From assembly GCF_030687295.1 (NCBI RefSeq), contig NZ_CP117425.1:4158001-4222000 (forward strand): a stretch of 64,000 nucleotides of DNA. Direction: 5' to 3'. Shown one piece after another: positions 39,292 through 48,640 of this stretch; positions within the stretch are counted from its first letter, which is position 1, and the number at the start of each line of letters is the position of its first letter. The notes under the pieces are model-generated. The model saw only the letters and a program-made list of their open reading frames with translations, made no database searches and was not told where the DNA came from. The DNA comes from Pseudomonas beijingensis (GTDB taxonomy: Bacteria > Pseudomonadota > Gammaproteobacteria > Pseudomonadales > Pseudomonadaceae). The position numbers were made by a program, and so were the translations under genes.

Positions 39292-40256
39292 CACTTATTA
39301 CCCCGTTGGGCGTACATCATGATCAAGGAGCCAAAGACGTTCACGATCAACGTGATGAACATCAGCACTAGCGCGGCATACATCAACACCTCGATTTCGT
39401 TTGGCCCGGCTTCGGGGAAGTTCAGCGCCAGCAAGGCCGCCAGGGTGTTGGCCGGTGCGAACAGCGAAAGGGAAATGTTATTCGCGTTGCCGACCAGCAT
39501 GGCCAGCGCCATCGTTTCACCCAATGCGCGCCCCAAGCCAAGTACCAAGGAGCCGAAAATACCCGTGGCGGCCGATGGCACCATTACCTTGAGAATCGCT
39601 TCCCAGTGGGTGGTCCCCATACCGTAGGCGGCCTGCTTGGTTTTCATCGGTACGCCCGTGAGCGCATCCTGCGAAACGGCGGCAATGGTCGGCAGAATCA
39701 TGATGGCAAGCACCAACGCCGCAGGAAGCAGCCCCGGCCCGCTCAGGGATGTGCCGAAAAATGGCACCCAGCCGAGTTCGCTGTTCAACCAGGTGGTCAG
39801 CGGTCGAATCGCCGGGATCACCACGTAGATCCCCCACAGGCCGTAGACGACGCTGGGGATGGCCGCGAGTAATTCGACAATGGTTCGAAAGATGGCGGCG
39901 AGCTTGGGAGGCAGGAAGTCCTGGGTCAGGAAAATTGCCATGCTGACGCCGAAAAAGCCTGCAATCAGCAACGCAATCAGAGCACTGTAGAGCGTGCCCC
40001 AGATAGCCGGCAGGATGCCGTATTTGCCTTGGTTAACGTCCCAGACAGTGCCGAGAAGCACATCAAATCCGTGCTTTTCCATGCCGGGAAGCGCCTTGCG
40101 TCCCACCTCGAACACGAGGGCAAATACCAACGCCAGAACCAGGACCACCCCGATACGCGCGAGCGCACGAAAGGTGCGATCAACCAGAAAGTCCTTCGCG
40201 GACGGTGGTTGGCAGGCGGAATCTGGATTAACCGGTACGACAAAGGGTTTGTTCAT
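39291..40256 (-). CDS. pstC: Phosphate ABC transporter permease PstC
   Basis: A 321-residue permease with about six to seven helices and the coupling loop AAYGMGTTHWEAILKVMVPSAATGI. It pairs with PstA in the membrane. It begins 72 bases after pstS on the same strand; order is pstS-C-A-B. Confidence 0.95.
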   Translation of the reverse strand: MNKPFVVPVNPDSACQPPSAKDFLVDRTFRALARIGVVLVLALVFALVFEVGRKALPGMEKHGFDVLLGTVWDVNQGKYGILPAIWGTLYSALIALLIAGFFGVSMAIFLTQDFLPPKLAAIFRTIVELLAAIPSVVYGLWGIYVVIPAIRPLTTWLNSELGWVPFFGTSLSGPGLLPAALVLAIMILPTIAAVSQDALTGVPMKTKQAAYGMGTTHWEAILKVMVPSAATGIFGSLVLGLGRALGETMALAMLVGNANNISLSLFAPANTLAALLALNFPEAGPNEIEVLMYAALVLMFITLIVNVFGSLIMMYAQRGNK

Positions 40257-40328
40257 TGGCTAAGTCCGGAACAGGGGAAAAGCTCTCCCAGCATGGCTGA
40301 CAGCCCATACCGAGAGAGGCCTCAGGCG

Positions 40329-41360
40329 TTACTGAATGTTGGCGGAGGCTTTGCGAACCTGGTCGACAACCGACTGCGGCAACGGGATATACCCCATCGA
40401 GTCGGCAATTTTCTGCCCTTCGGTCAGGCTGTATTCGACCATTTCACGCATGGCTTTGGCCTTGGCCGGATTGCCGTTGTCCTTGCGGAAGATCATCCAG
40501 GTGTAGGACGTGATCGGATAGGACTTGGCGCCGTCCGGATCAGGCAACCAGGACACCAGGCTTTCCGGCATCTTCACCGCTGCCAGAGCCTCGGCTCCAC
40601 TCTCGGCGTTTGGCACTACGTATTGGCCGGCCTTGTTCTGCAACTGGGCGAAGTCAACCTTGGCAAGTTTGGCGAAGCCGTATTCGATGTAGCCAATCGC
40701 GCCCGGCGTCTGGCGTACGGTAGCCGTCACACCATCGTTCTTCGGCGACTTGATGAACTTGTCACTGGCCGGCCAGTTGACGGTGTTGCCCTCCCCCAGC
40801 GCCTGCTTGAAGTCCGGATTGATGGTCGCCAAGTGCTTGGTGAATACCGCGGTCGTACCGCTGGAATCCGCACGCACAACAACCGTGATCGGCGTATCGG
40901 ACAGTTTCAGGTCCGGGTTGGCAGCGACGATCTGCGGATCGTTCCAGCGGGTGATCTTGCCCAGGAAAATGTTCGAGTACACATCCCGTGGCAATTTCAA
41001 ACCTTTAGGGTTGCCTGGCAGGTTATAGGCCAGCACGATTTCCCCAGCGGTCATCGGCAGCAACTGCACGCCTTCGGCAACCTTGGCGATATCCTCGTCT
41101 TTCATTGCCGAGTCACTGGCGGCGAAATCAACGGTTTTATTCAGAAAGTCCTGTACACCCGCGCCACTGCCCTTGGATTGGTAGTCCACAGTGACACCTT
41201 CGGACTTCTTGCTGAAATCCTTGAACCAGGTCAGGTAGATCGGCGCCGGGAAACTCGCGCCAGACCCCGTCAGACGGACGCTTTCTGCAGCGAATGTCGC
41301 CGAAGTGGCACAAAGAGAAAACGTAACGGCGAGCGCAGCAGACTTCATCAAACTTTTCAT
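40329..41360 (-). CDS. pstS: Phosphate-binding periplasmic protein
   Basis: A 343-residue binding protein with a signal peptide (MKSLMKSAALAVTFSLCATS, cleavage after TFA). It has phosphate-pocket segments typical of PstS: TGSGASFPAPIYLTWF near the mature start and VVRADSSGTTAVFTKHL in the middle. It delivers phosphate to PstCA. The ATG at 41360 follows AAGGA. A weak Pho-box-like sequence lies upstream. Confidence 0.94.
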   Translation of the reverse strand: MKSLMKSAALAVTFSLCATSATFAAESVRLTGSGASFPAPIYLTWFKDFSKKSEGVTVDYQSKGSGAGVQDFLNKTVDFAASDSAMKDEDIAKVAEGVQLLPMTAGEIVLAYNLPGNPKGLKLPRDVYSNIFLGKITRWNDPQIVAANPDLKLSDTPITVVVRADSSGTTAVFTKHLATINPDFKQALGEGNTVNWPASDKFIKSPKNDGVTATVRQTPGAIGYIEYGFAKLAKVDFAQLQNKAGQYVVPNAESGAEALAAVKMPESLVSWLPDPDGAKSYPITSYTWMIFRKDNGNPAKAKAMREMVEYSLTEGQKIADSMGYIPLPQSVVDQVRKASANIQ

Positions 41361-41407
41361 TAGAAGAAATTCCTTGTGATGACGGGCTGGGGAACTCTGC
41401 AACAGTC

Positions 41408-41427
41408 GTGTTACGTTTTTATGAAGA
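41408..41427 (-). promoter_or_regulatory. Possible Pho box upstream of pstS
   Basis: On the minus strand the sequence TCTTCATAAAAACGTAACAC resembles two 11-base-spaced half-sites of the PhoB consensus CTGTCAT, though several positions differ. It sits 48-67 bases upstream of the pstS ATG. Confidence 0.35.
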
Positions 41428-41478
41428 TCGAATTGCAAAAGGCAGCAAAATGCTTAATGCCAGCCAGTTAAGCGAAAT

Positions 41479-41506
41479 TCTGTGGGAGCGGGCTTGCTCA
41501 CGAATG
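41479..41506. repeat. Single REP unit
   Basis: CTGTGGGAGCGGGCTTGCTC at about 41480-41499 is one REP-type unit in the divergent region between pstS and the universal stress gene; no partner is visible nearby. Confidence 0.8.
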
Positions 41507-41567
41507 CGCCGGGTCGGCTTGCAATGATGTTGGTTGTGCCGCGATCAGGCATCCTTTCGCCTGGGTT

Positions 41568-41581
41568 TGATACAAGTCAAG
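41568..41581 (+). promoter_or_regulatory. ANR/FNR box upstream of the universal stress gene
   Basis: TTGATACAAGTCAA matches the TTGAT-N4-ATCAA consensus of FNR-type regulators in 9 of 10 defined positions. It lies about 91 bases before the universal stress protein ATG, suggesting induction under low oxygen by ANR. Confidence 0.65.
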
Positions 41582-41672
41582 TTGCCCTCGCCCATGGCGG
41601 TCATGATCGATCCCAGACACACTGTACAAAAGCTGTTCGACCCACATCATCGTCCCTCAGGAGTGTCTGGAA

Positions 41673-42107
41673 ATGCATAAAATACTGGTTGCTGTCGATG
41701 GTTCGAAATACTCGGAACGAGTCGTGCGCTACCTCGTGGGAATCATCCAGGACGGTGGATTGCTCGGGGGCAACGTAGAGATTCATTTAGTGAATGTGCA
41801 GACGCTCTTACCGACCCGCGTCGCGCAAGGGATGAGTCGCGATGAGTTGGACAGTTACTACCTTGAAAAAAGTACGCAGGCTTCGCGCCGAGCCATTGAT
41901 TCATTGGAGAACGAAGGCATTGCATTCACTTTCCACGCGTTACAGGGTGACGCGGCGAGCAGAATCATTGCCTGTTCCCAATCGTTAGGGTGCGACAGCA
42001 TCATCCTGGGCTCACATGGCAACGGTGTCCTGGAAGGCATTTTCTTAGGATCTGTCGCGGCTAAAGTGACTCAGTTGTCCAGCATCCCGATTACGTTGGT
42101 TAAATAG
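41673..42107 (+). CDS. Universal stress protein (UspA family)
   Basis: A 144-residue single-domain Usp: start MHKILVAVDGSKYSERVVRY and C-terminal nucleotide-binding loop CDSIILGSHGNGVLEGIFLGS, then SIPITLVK. The GSHGNG-type loop suggests ATP binding. In Pseudomonas several such proteins support survival without oxygen; the ANR box upstream fits that. Convergent with the Lrp gene. Confidence 0.92.
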   Translation: MHKILVAVDGSKYSERVVRYLVGIIQDGGLLGGNVEIHLVNVQTLLPTRVAQGMSRDELDSYYLEKSTQASRRAIDSLENEGIAFTFHALQGDAASRIIACSQSLGCDSIILGSHGNGVLEGIFLGSVAAKVTQLSSIPITLVK

Positions 42108-42240
42108 ATACGATGCTCGGCAGGCCTCTCAGGCCTCTCGGCAGCGGGCGCAATACTGCCGCGGTACACCGTCGGGCGCCCTGGGCGTCTGCCGCCTATG
42201 AAAAAACAACCAAGATTCGAGCCTGGCACCGCAAGCAACA

Positions 42241-42729
42241 TCAGTGACGCAACAACCTACGCAGCGGAACCCCATCCTTGAGCACGGGGGATTTGATGAC
42301 GATGTAACTGAAGTACTTGGAAATGCCGATGTTCTTGTCCAGCAACCCTTCGATCACCTCCTGGTAATGCTGGATGCTGCAGGTCATGAAACGCACCAGG
42401 TAATCGTAACCGCCGCTGATCAAATGGCACTCCAGTACCTCATCGACCAAGCGAATATTGGATTCGAACTTGGCGAAGTCTTCCCGCTTGTGGTCGCTGA
42501 GGGTGATTTCAGTGAAGACCGTGACCGAGTCGGTGATCTTGGCCAGGTTGAGATGGGCCCGGTAGCCGGAAATGTAACCCGCCGACTCAAGCCGCTTGAC
42601 TCGCTGCAGGCATGGGCTGGATGACAGGCCCACGGCATCGGCGAGACTGACGTTGGTCATTCGACCGTCCTTTTGAAGTTCAACAAGGATACTGATATCA
42701 ATTCGGTCTAGTTTTATTAAACCTTCCAT
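42241..42729 (-). CDS. Lrp/AsnC-family regulator
   Basis: A 162-residue Lrp-type protein with HTH at the N-terminus (LDRIDISILVELQKDGRMTN ... SLADAVGLSSSPCLQRVKRL) and a C-terminal RAM ligand domain. It probably senses an amino acid and regulates the HAD/aminotransferase genes just upstream on the same strand (inference). The ATG at 42729 follows GAGGGG; the open frame continues 48 codons upstream without support. Confidence 0.9.
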   Translation of the reverse strand: MEGLIKLDRIDISILVELQKDGRMTNVSLADAVGLSSSPCLQRVKRLESAGYISGYRAHLNLAKITDSVTVFTEITLSDHKREDFAKFESNIRLVDEVLECHLISGGYDYLVRFMTCSIQHYQEVIEGLLDKNIGISKYFSYIVIKSPVLKDGVPLRRLLRH

Positions 42730-42775
42730 CGGGTACCCCTCGGTTGTCTTCAGGTTGACAGTGGTTTTAGCAAAT

Positions 42776-43432
42776 TCAACGGCGCAAAGATAGCTGATGC
42801 TGAGCGACGAGGTCGGCCATGCTGGTGATGTAGAAATCGGCGGAATATTCTTGATTATCAGGCTCATGGCCACGGCGGATCAGGCACAGTCCCGCGGACG
42901 TTGGCGGTTGTGCAGGCGGCCTGGACACTTGCATGATGTTTTCAGGCTTGAGCTTGTTCGCCTGCAGCCATGCCTCATCCTCCAATGGATTGTTGGCTCG
43001 GGAATGCAGGTCCTCGGGAGGGATTCCCAAACGCTCGCAGAGCTGGTCACGATCCTCGGCATCACGATCGCAGTACACCAGCAACCGGTAGAATTTACGC
43101 AGGTACAGCATGGCGCCGGGCGCGTCCTCGAACAGCGACCAGTTGCAGGCCGAACGAGCAAAGCTCATGCCCTCCTCCCAACTGACCTTGAGCCCCAAAC
43201 GCTCTGCCAGTTGACGATGGGCAAAGCACAATAAACCACTGAAACCCAATTCGGAGAAACGCGGATAAAGCCCGCGCACCGCCTCGTCGAATTCAGCCAG
43301 TACCGCTTCCCTGTCTGGCATGCCCGGGTGGTTTTCGAGCACAGGTTGCAGGGCCATCCAGACACCGGAATCCCGATCGACCAGGACTTCGTCGCAATCG
43401 ATCAGCAGCGCACGATAATCAGTCAGGTGCAT
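42776..43432 (-). CDS. HAD-family hydrolase
   Basis: A 218-residue protein beginning MHLTDYRALLIDCDEVLVDR, which matches the HAD motif I with both acidic residues (DCD) but Val in place of the usual Thr two positions on. LLVYCDRDAEDRDQLCERLG follows in the middle. Motif III/IV residues are hard to place, so catalytic activity is uncertain. The ATG at 43432 follows GGGAGG. It sits between the aminotransferase and the Lrp gene. Confidence 0.72.
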   Translation of the reverse strand: MHLTDYRALLIDCDEVLVDRDSGVWMALQPVLENHPGMPDREAVLAEFDEAVRGLYPRFSELGFSGLLCFAHRQLAERLGLKVSWEEGMSFARSACNWSLFEDAPGAMLYLRKFYRLLVYCDRDAEDRDQLCERLGIPPEDLHSRANNPLEDEAWLQANKLKPENIMQVSRPPAQPPTSAGLCLIRRGHEPDNQEYSADFYITSMADLVAQHQLSLRR

Positions 43433-43525
43433 GTGTGTCGCCTCCCATGATGCATTCATCAATCCATATGCTCTAAATGCCCTCGGTCGGCACATCGCTA
43501 CAGATGTACCGACCGAGACCTGAGA

Positions 43526-44818
43526 TTAATCCAACACGCGTTGCAATGCTGCTTCGAGAATGGTCAGTGCTTCGTCGATCTGGCTTTCTTCGGTGACCAG
43601 GGGCGCCAGGAAACGCAGGACATTTCGGTATACCCCGCATTTGATCACCAACAGCCCGCCTACCCTGGCCTGGTCGATCAGTTGTTGGGTGAGCTCGGCG
43701 TCGGGACTGCGGGCCTCATCGTCCTTGATCAATTCGATGGCCAACATGAAGCCGGTGCCGCGCACATCACCGATACGTGGATGACGTGCCTGCAAGCGCA
43801 GCAGGCCCTGACGCAGCCGCTCGCCCAATACCTGGCCACGCTCGAGCAACTGCTCCTGTTCGTACGCTTCGATCACCGCCAGCGCAGCTGCACAAGACAA
43901 GGCGTTACCGCCATAGGTGCCGCCGAGGCCACCGGGCAATGGCGCGTCCATGATGTGCGCTCGGCCCACCACGCCGGAGATGGGCAAACCACCTGCCAGA
44001 CTCTTGGCGACGGTGACCAGATCCGGCTGAATGCCAGCATGCTGAAAACCGAACCATTTGCCGGTACGACCGAAGCCGGTCTGGATTTCATCGAGGATGA
44101 GCACGATGCCGTGTTGTTCGGTCAGGGCACGCAGTGCCTGGAGAAATTGCGGTGGCGCGGAAAGGAAGCCACCGTCGCCCTGCACCGGCTCGATGATGAT
44201 CGCCGCGACTCGATCCGGCGCGACTTGGGTCGCCAGCAACTCATTGAGGGCCTGTAACGCCATCTCGCTGCTGAAGCCGCGATAGGCATTCGGGTAGGGG
44301 GTATGGAAGACCTCAGGCGCGAAGGGCCCGAAGTTCTGTTTGTAGGGCTGGCTCATGCCCGTCAGCGTTGTACCCAGCAAGGTACGCCCATGGAAACCGC
44401 CACGAAAGGAAATGACGGCGGGACGGTTGGTATGGGCGCGGGCAATCTTCACCGCGTTCTCCACGGCTTCCGCGCCGGAAGTGAACAGCGCCGCCTTGTA
44501 GGCTTGCTGGCCACCTACCAATTCGCACAGGCGCTTGACCAGGTCGAGATAGGGCTTGTAGGCCACCACCTGGAAGCAAGCATGGCTGATCTTTTGCAAT
44601 TGGGCCTGCACGGCCGCGATCACCTTTGGGTGATTGTGACCGATGTTCAAGACGCCAATGCCGCCGACGAAGTCCAGGTAGCGCGTCCCGTCCACGTCCC
44701 ACACCTCAGCCCCCTGGGCCCGGTCGATGACCAGCGGATGTGCGGTGACCAACCCCCGTGGCACGAATTGATCGCGTTGACGGAGCAAGCTTGGGGTTTC
44801 TTCGACTTTACTGTTCAT
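43526..44818 (-). CDS. gabT: Class III aminotransferase, 4-aminobutyrate type
   Basis: A 430-residue PLP enzyme of class III: [20 protein letters not shown] near the cofactor phosphate site, [20 protein letters not shown] (Asp that holds the pyridine ring) and [20 protein letters not shown] (PLP Lys in AKSLAGG). Closest in pattern to GABA aminotransferases, which give succinate semialdehyde and glutamate; other omega-amino acids are possible. The ATG at 44818 follows GGGAGA; an open frame extends 41 codons upstream. Confidence 0.82.
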   Translation of the reverse strand: [430 protein letters not shown]

Positions 44819-45105
44819 GGCATCTCCCACAGTGAACCAGGCAACCGGGAAACGGCTGCGATGTGTTCCACAGGTTAAGCGTTCGACGCAATTGTCTAAG
44901 CCGAACTTGGCCTCTGGGAAATTCGGATCGACTGTTTTCACCCCGGTAAACAGCAGAATCCTTCAGCCGGCTCCAGCCCCATGGAATCTGCCGACAGACG
45001 CCCTATACAACGCAGTGTCATGCGATTACGGCCGCTCTTTTGATACATCCTGCTTTGCCACTCGGGCATGCTGGATGTTCCCTATTCCAGTACGAGAAGT
45101 GACCC

Positions 45106-46032
45106 ATGGCCTTGCTTTATAAAGCCGACCCGGTACGCGGCGAACAATGGAAGCGTTTATTCGCCGAGCACGCACCGGACATCGAATGGCGTGCCTGGCC
45201 GGACATCGGCGACCCGAAGGACATTCGCTACCTCGCCGCCTGGCAGGCGCCGGACGACCTCGAAACACTGCTACCAAACCTGGAAGTGCTGTTCGCCTTG
45301 TCGGCTGGGGTCGACCAGCTTGATCTTGATAGTTTGCCCACGTCCCTGCCGGTGGTCCGTTTACTTGACCCCGGCATCACCCAGGGTATGTGCGAGTACG
45401 CCAGCTTCGCCGTACTCAGCCTGCACCGGGACATGCTCCGTTATCGCCAGCAACAGATCGCGCGGTGCTGGCAGGCCCACTTGCTGAAACCGGCAGCCCA
45501 GCGTCGGGTCGGTGTCATGGGGCTTGGCATGCAGGCCCAGCAGATTCTGGCTACCTTGCAGACCTTCGGTTTTGCCTTATCGGGCTGGGCGCGCAGCGAA
45601 CACAATATCGTTGGAGTGGATTGCTTTGCAGGTGACGAACAACTCCCGGCGTTCCTCGGCCAATGCGATATCGTGATCTGTGTCTTGCCATTGACCGAAC
45701 AGACCAAAGGGATTCTCAACCGCCAGTTGTTCCACCATCTGCCCAAGGGGGCAGCCCTGGTCAACATGGGCCGCGGTGGGCACCTGATAGAAGAGGACCT
45801 GCTCGAGGCCCTGGCCAGCGGCCAACTCAGTGCTGCGGTGCTCGACGTCTTGCAACAGGAGCCAGCACCGCCAGAGCATCCGTTCTGGCAGCATCCGCAA
45901 ATCTTGCTGACGCCGCATATCGCAGCGATGACCCAACCCGAAAGTGCCTTTGGCGTGTTGCTGGACAATATCCGGCGCCATCAACGCGGCGAATCGATGC
46001 TCGGCCAGATTGACCGCAAACGCCGTTATTGA
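45106..46032 (+). CDS. ghrA: Glyoxylate/hydroxypyruvate reductase A
   Basis: A 308-residue D-2-hydroxyacid dehydrogenase. The NAD(P) motif is VGVMGLGMQAQQI, the catalytic Arg region is NMGRGGHLIEEDLLEAL, followed by Glu in LDVLQQEPAPPEHPFW and the catalytic His in LTPHIAAMTQPES. It reduces glyoxylate and hydroxypyruvate. Divergent from the aminotransferase, with 287 bases between. Confidence 0.9.
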   Translation: MALLYKADPVRGEQWKRLFAEHAPDIEWRAWPDIGDPKDIRYLAAWQAPDDLETLLPNLEVLFALSAGVDQLDLDSLPTSLPVVRLLDPGITQGMCEYASFAVLSLHRDMLRYRQQQIARCWQAHLLKPAAQRRVGVMGLGMQAQQILATLQTFGFALSGWARSEHNIVGVDCFAGDEQLPAFLGQCDIVICVLPLTEQTKGILNRQLFHHLPKGAALVNMGRGGHLIEEDLLEALASGQLSAAVLDVLQQEPAPPEHPFWQHPQILLTPHIAAMTQPESAFGVLLDNIRRHQRGESMLGQIDRKRRY

Positions 46033-46259
46033 CCCGCGCTTTGTCCATGCATCTACGAAAAGCACCGACGAAAAAATCCGCTGATATTTGCTGCTGAGCC
46101 TGCTGTCGATTTGAGCAATAACTGCGGCGCGTGAAGCCGCAACTTATGCAATCTACCGAATCAATGTCCGCCTCTTGTCAGGCCTGGCGGCAGGTGAGAT
46201 ACCAACACTTTCAGCGGAGAAATCCGACCGGTCACCCTCCCTGTCCATGGAGATCTGTC

Positions 46260-47117
46260 ATGTCCAACACGCAACGCCCCGTCTATACCTTTCGCCCCAT
46301 GACGTCTGCCGATGTGGCAGCGGCCCATGCCTTGTCCGTGCAGTTGAAGTGGCCCCACCGCCTGGAAGACTGGGCCATGCTGCAGCGTGTCTCGCAGGGG
46401 TTTGTCGCGGAGGACGAAGGTCGCCTGATCGGTACGGCGTTCACCTGCCCGCAGGGTGATTACGCCACGATCGGCCTGGTGATCGTCAGCGATGAGTACC
46501 AGGGTCAGGGCATCGGCCGCAAATTGATGGAGCTGGCAATCCAAGCGTGCGGCTCGCAGACAGCCATGCTCAATGCGACGCTGGCCGGCGCGCCGCTTTA
46601 TGTCAGCCAGGGATTCGTTGACTTTGGGCATATCCAACAACATCAAGGAACCGTATTGCCCCCGGCCCCCACGGACCTGCCATCCGATGAGCGCCTGCGC
46701 CGCCTGACCGAAGCAGATCGGAACGACGTGATCGAGCTCGCCAACGCCGGCAGCGGCCTGGACAGGCATGCCGTGCTCAACGATCTGTTCGAGAGTGTCG
46801 AAGACGTCGTGGGGATCGAGCGCGATGGTCAACTGCGTGCGTTCGCCCTTCTGCGTCCCTTCGGTCGTGGTCGTTCCATCGGTCCGGTCGTCGCAGAAAA
46901 CCCAGAGCAGGCCAAGCACTTGATCGCGGTGCTGTTGACTCAAGTGTCGGATGCTTTTGTGCGTATGGACATACCGTCCGACAGCGGCCTGGGTCCTTGG
47001 CTGGAAGAAGCCGGACTGAAGCAGGTCGACACCGTCGCACAAATGGTTCGTGGGACCCCACCCCAGGCCAGCGGCGGCGTACACCAGTTTGCGCTGGTAA
47101 CCCAGGCCATCGGCTGA
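46260..47117 (+). CDS. GNAT-family N-acetyltransferase, tandem domains
   Basis: A 285-residue protein with one clear GNAT domain at ~10-135 (acetyl-CoA loop VSDEYQGQGIGRKLMELAIQ) and a second, weaker GNAT-like half (~140-280, RLRRLTEADRNDVIELANAG; SIGPVVAENPEQAKHLIAVL). This layout is common in acetyltransferases with an added C-terminal domain. Acceptor unknown. The ATG at 46260 follows GGAGATCTGTC. Followed after 49 bases by the bicupin gene. Confidence 0.83.
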   Translation: MSNTQRPVYTFRPMTSADVAAAHALSVQLKWPHRLEDWAMLQRVSQGFVAEDEGRLIGTAFTCPQGDYATIGLVIVSDEYQGQGIGRKLMELAIQACGSQTAMLNATLAGAPLYVSQGFVDFGHIQQHQGTVLPPAPTDLPSDERLRRLTEADRNDVIELANAGSGLDRHAVLNDLFESVEDVVGIERDGQLRAFALLRPFGRGRSIGPVVAENPEQAKHLIAVLLTQVSDAFVRMDIPSDSGLGPWLEEAGLKQVDTVAQMVRGTPPQASGGVHQFALVTQAIG

Positions 47118-47166
47118 CGCCCCTTCATCACCGCTATACCAAACACTCTCCTGGAGAAACACCCTC

Positions 47167-47874
47167 ATGCTAGAACTCACTGCCGTGCTGTTGGCCCATG
47201 CCAACGGCACTCCCGCGTCCACAGCGTTTACCAGCGGCTCATTAGGAGCCAACGATCCGTTCGACCGGCAGATTGCTTATGTCGGGACCGATGACATTGC
47301 TGCCGGCATCGTCCATGCGAGCGGGCAATTCAGCGTCGATGCATACCCCTACAGCGAAACGATTGTCGTCCACGCCGGACACGTCACCTTGCAGAGCCAG
47401 GATCACGTGCTCGAACTCAACCCGGGTGACAGCGCCGTGATTGCCCGTGGCACCTCGGTTCGGATCGAGGCACAACCTGGCTCGCTCTGGGCATTCTGTG
47501 CCGATACCCAGCCTGTTGAAGTCGGCCATATCGGGCTGACCGCTCTCCCTGCGCACACTCTGCTCTCCCCTTCGACGCCACCGAGTGAGGAATTTTTGCT
47601 GAGCCCGACACCGCAATGTCGTTCGAACAACCTGTTCGTCGAGGATGCGACCAACCTGCGTATTGGTATCTGGGATTCGACACCTTATATCCGTAAGGCG
47701 CGGCCACACACGATGCATGAACTGATGCACTTGCTTGAGGGCAGCATCGTTCTTCAGCTTGCGGATGGTACGGGTCTGGCGGTGAGTACTGGCGATACGG
47801 TGTTTGTGCCTAAGGGGGCTCCTTGCGCTTGGAAGAGCAGTGTCTATGTGCGTAAGGTCTATGTTTGTAAGTGA
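47167..47874 (+). CDS. Bicupin domain protein
   Basis: A 235-residue protein with two cupin barrels: residues ~45-115 (YSETIVVHAGHVTLQSQDHV, LELNPGDSAVIARGT) and ~160-230 (HTMHELMHLLEGSIVLQLAD, STGDTVFVPKGAPCAW). The second has the His/Glu pattern of a metal site. Function unknown. Possibly co-transcribed with the GNAT gene. A large palindromic repeat begins 22 bases after its stop. Confidence 0.82.
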   Translation: MLELTAVLLAHANGTPASTAFTSGSLGANDPFDRQIAYVGTDDIAAGIVHASGQFSVDAYPYSETIVVHAGHVTLQSQDHVLELNPGDSAVIARGTSVRIEAQPGSLWAFCADTQPVEVGHIGLTALPAHTLLSPSTPPSEEFLLSPTPQCRSNNLFVEDATNLRIGIWDSTPYIRKARPHTMHELMHLLEGSIVLQLADGTGLAVSTGDTVFVPKGAPCAWKSSVYVRKVYVCK

Positions 47875-47895
47875 TGTCTGGCGGGGCTTTTTTGG

Positions 47896-48610
47896 GTGTG
47901 AATATCCGTTATTTGGGTAACGGCTGCTGACGGTTCCGCTCTTACAGCGGGTCACTTTTGAAGAGCCCGGAAGCCGGCCCAGTCAAAAGTAACCAAAACG
48001 CCTCTGCCCCAGCACTTGGTGCCTCGCTTAGGCTCGGCATCCATGCCGAGGTGCCCACTGCGCAATGCCTGCGTTCGGCCAGCGTGGTTAACGGGGCGCC
48101 GAGATCAACGTCCTCCCCGAGGCGGCCTGGTAGCCGACCTGGTTCTCCCGGTCTTACACCCATCAGATCTGTGGGAGCAAAGCTTGCTCGCGATAGCGGT
48201 GGCTCAGTCAATGAAGAAGTTGGATGTGCTGGCCTCATCGCGAGCAAGCTCGCTCCCACAGTGATTTTGTGTTGGACATGAATTTGTGTTCACTGGAGAT
48301 TGGATGTGGGAGCGAGCTTGCTCGCGATAGCGGTGTCATAGCCGATGAAGATGCAGGATGTGCTGTCCTCATCGCGAGCAAGCTCGCTCCCACAGGGGAA
48401 ACGCGGTCCCACCAACAGCCAGGTCGGCTATCAGGCCGCCTCGCGTTGGACGTTGATCTCGGGCACACCGAGCCTAAGCGAGGTGCCGAGTGGTGGGGCA
48501 AAAGCGTTTTGGTTACTTTTGACTGGGCCGGCTTCCGGGCTCTTCAAAAGTGACCCGCCGTAAGGGCGGAACCCTAAGCCGCCGTTACCGCAGCAACGGA
48601 TATACACACC
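47896..48610. repeat. Near-palindromic composite repeat, copy 1
   Basis: The left part, beginning GTGTGAATATCCGTT, is the reverse complement of the right part, ending AACGGATATACACACC, at most positions. The stretch 47933-48002 pairs with 48506-48575 with only two mismatches. Inside lie two inverted pairs of REP units (about 48171-48195/48239-48260 and 48305-48328/48371-48394). A second copy is at 62064-62837. Open frames inside it look like byproducts of the repeat. Confidence 0.85.
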
Positions 48611-48640
48611 GTTAAAAAACTCACAGAGTGCCCACTCCAA

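Noticed and set aside
48016..48563. Several 70-110-codon frames inside the palindromic repeats
   Set aside because: They recur in both orientations and are translations of repeat and REP sequence, not genes.
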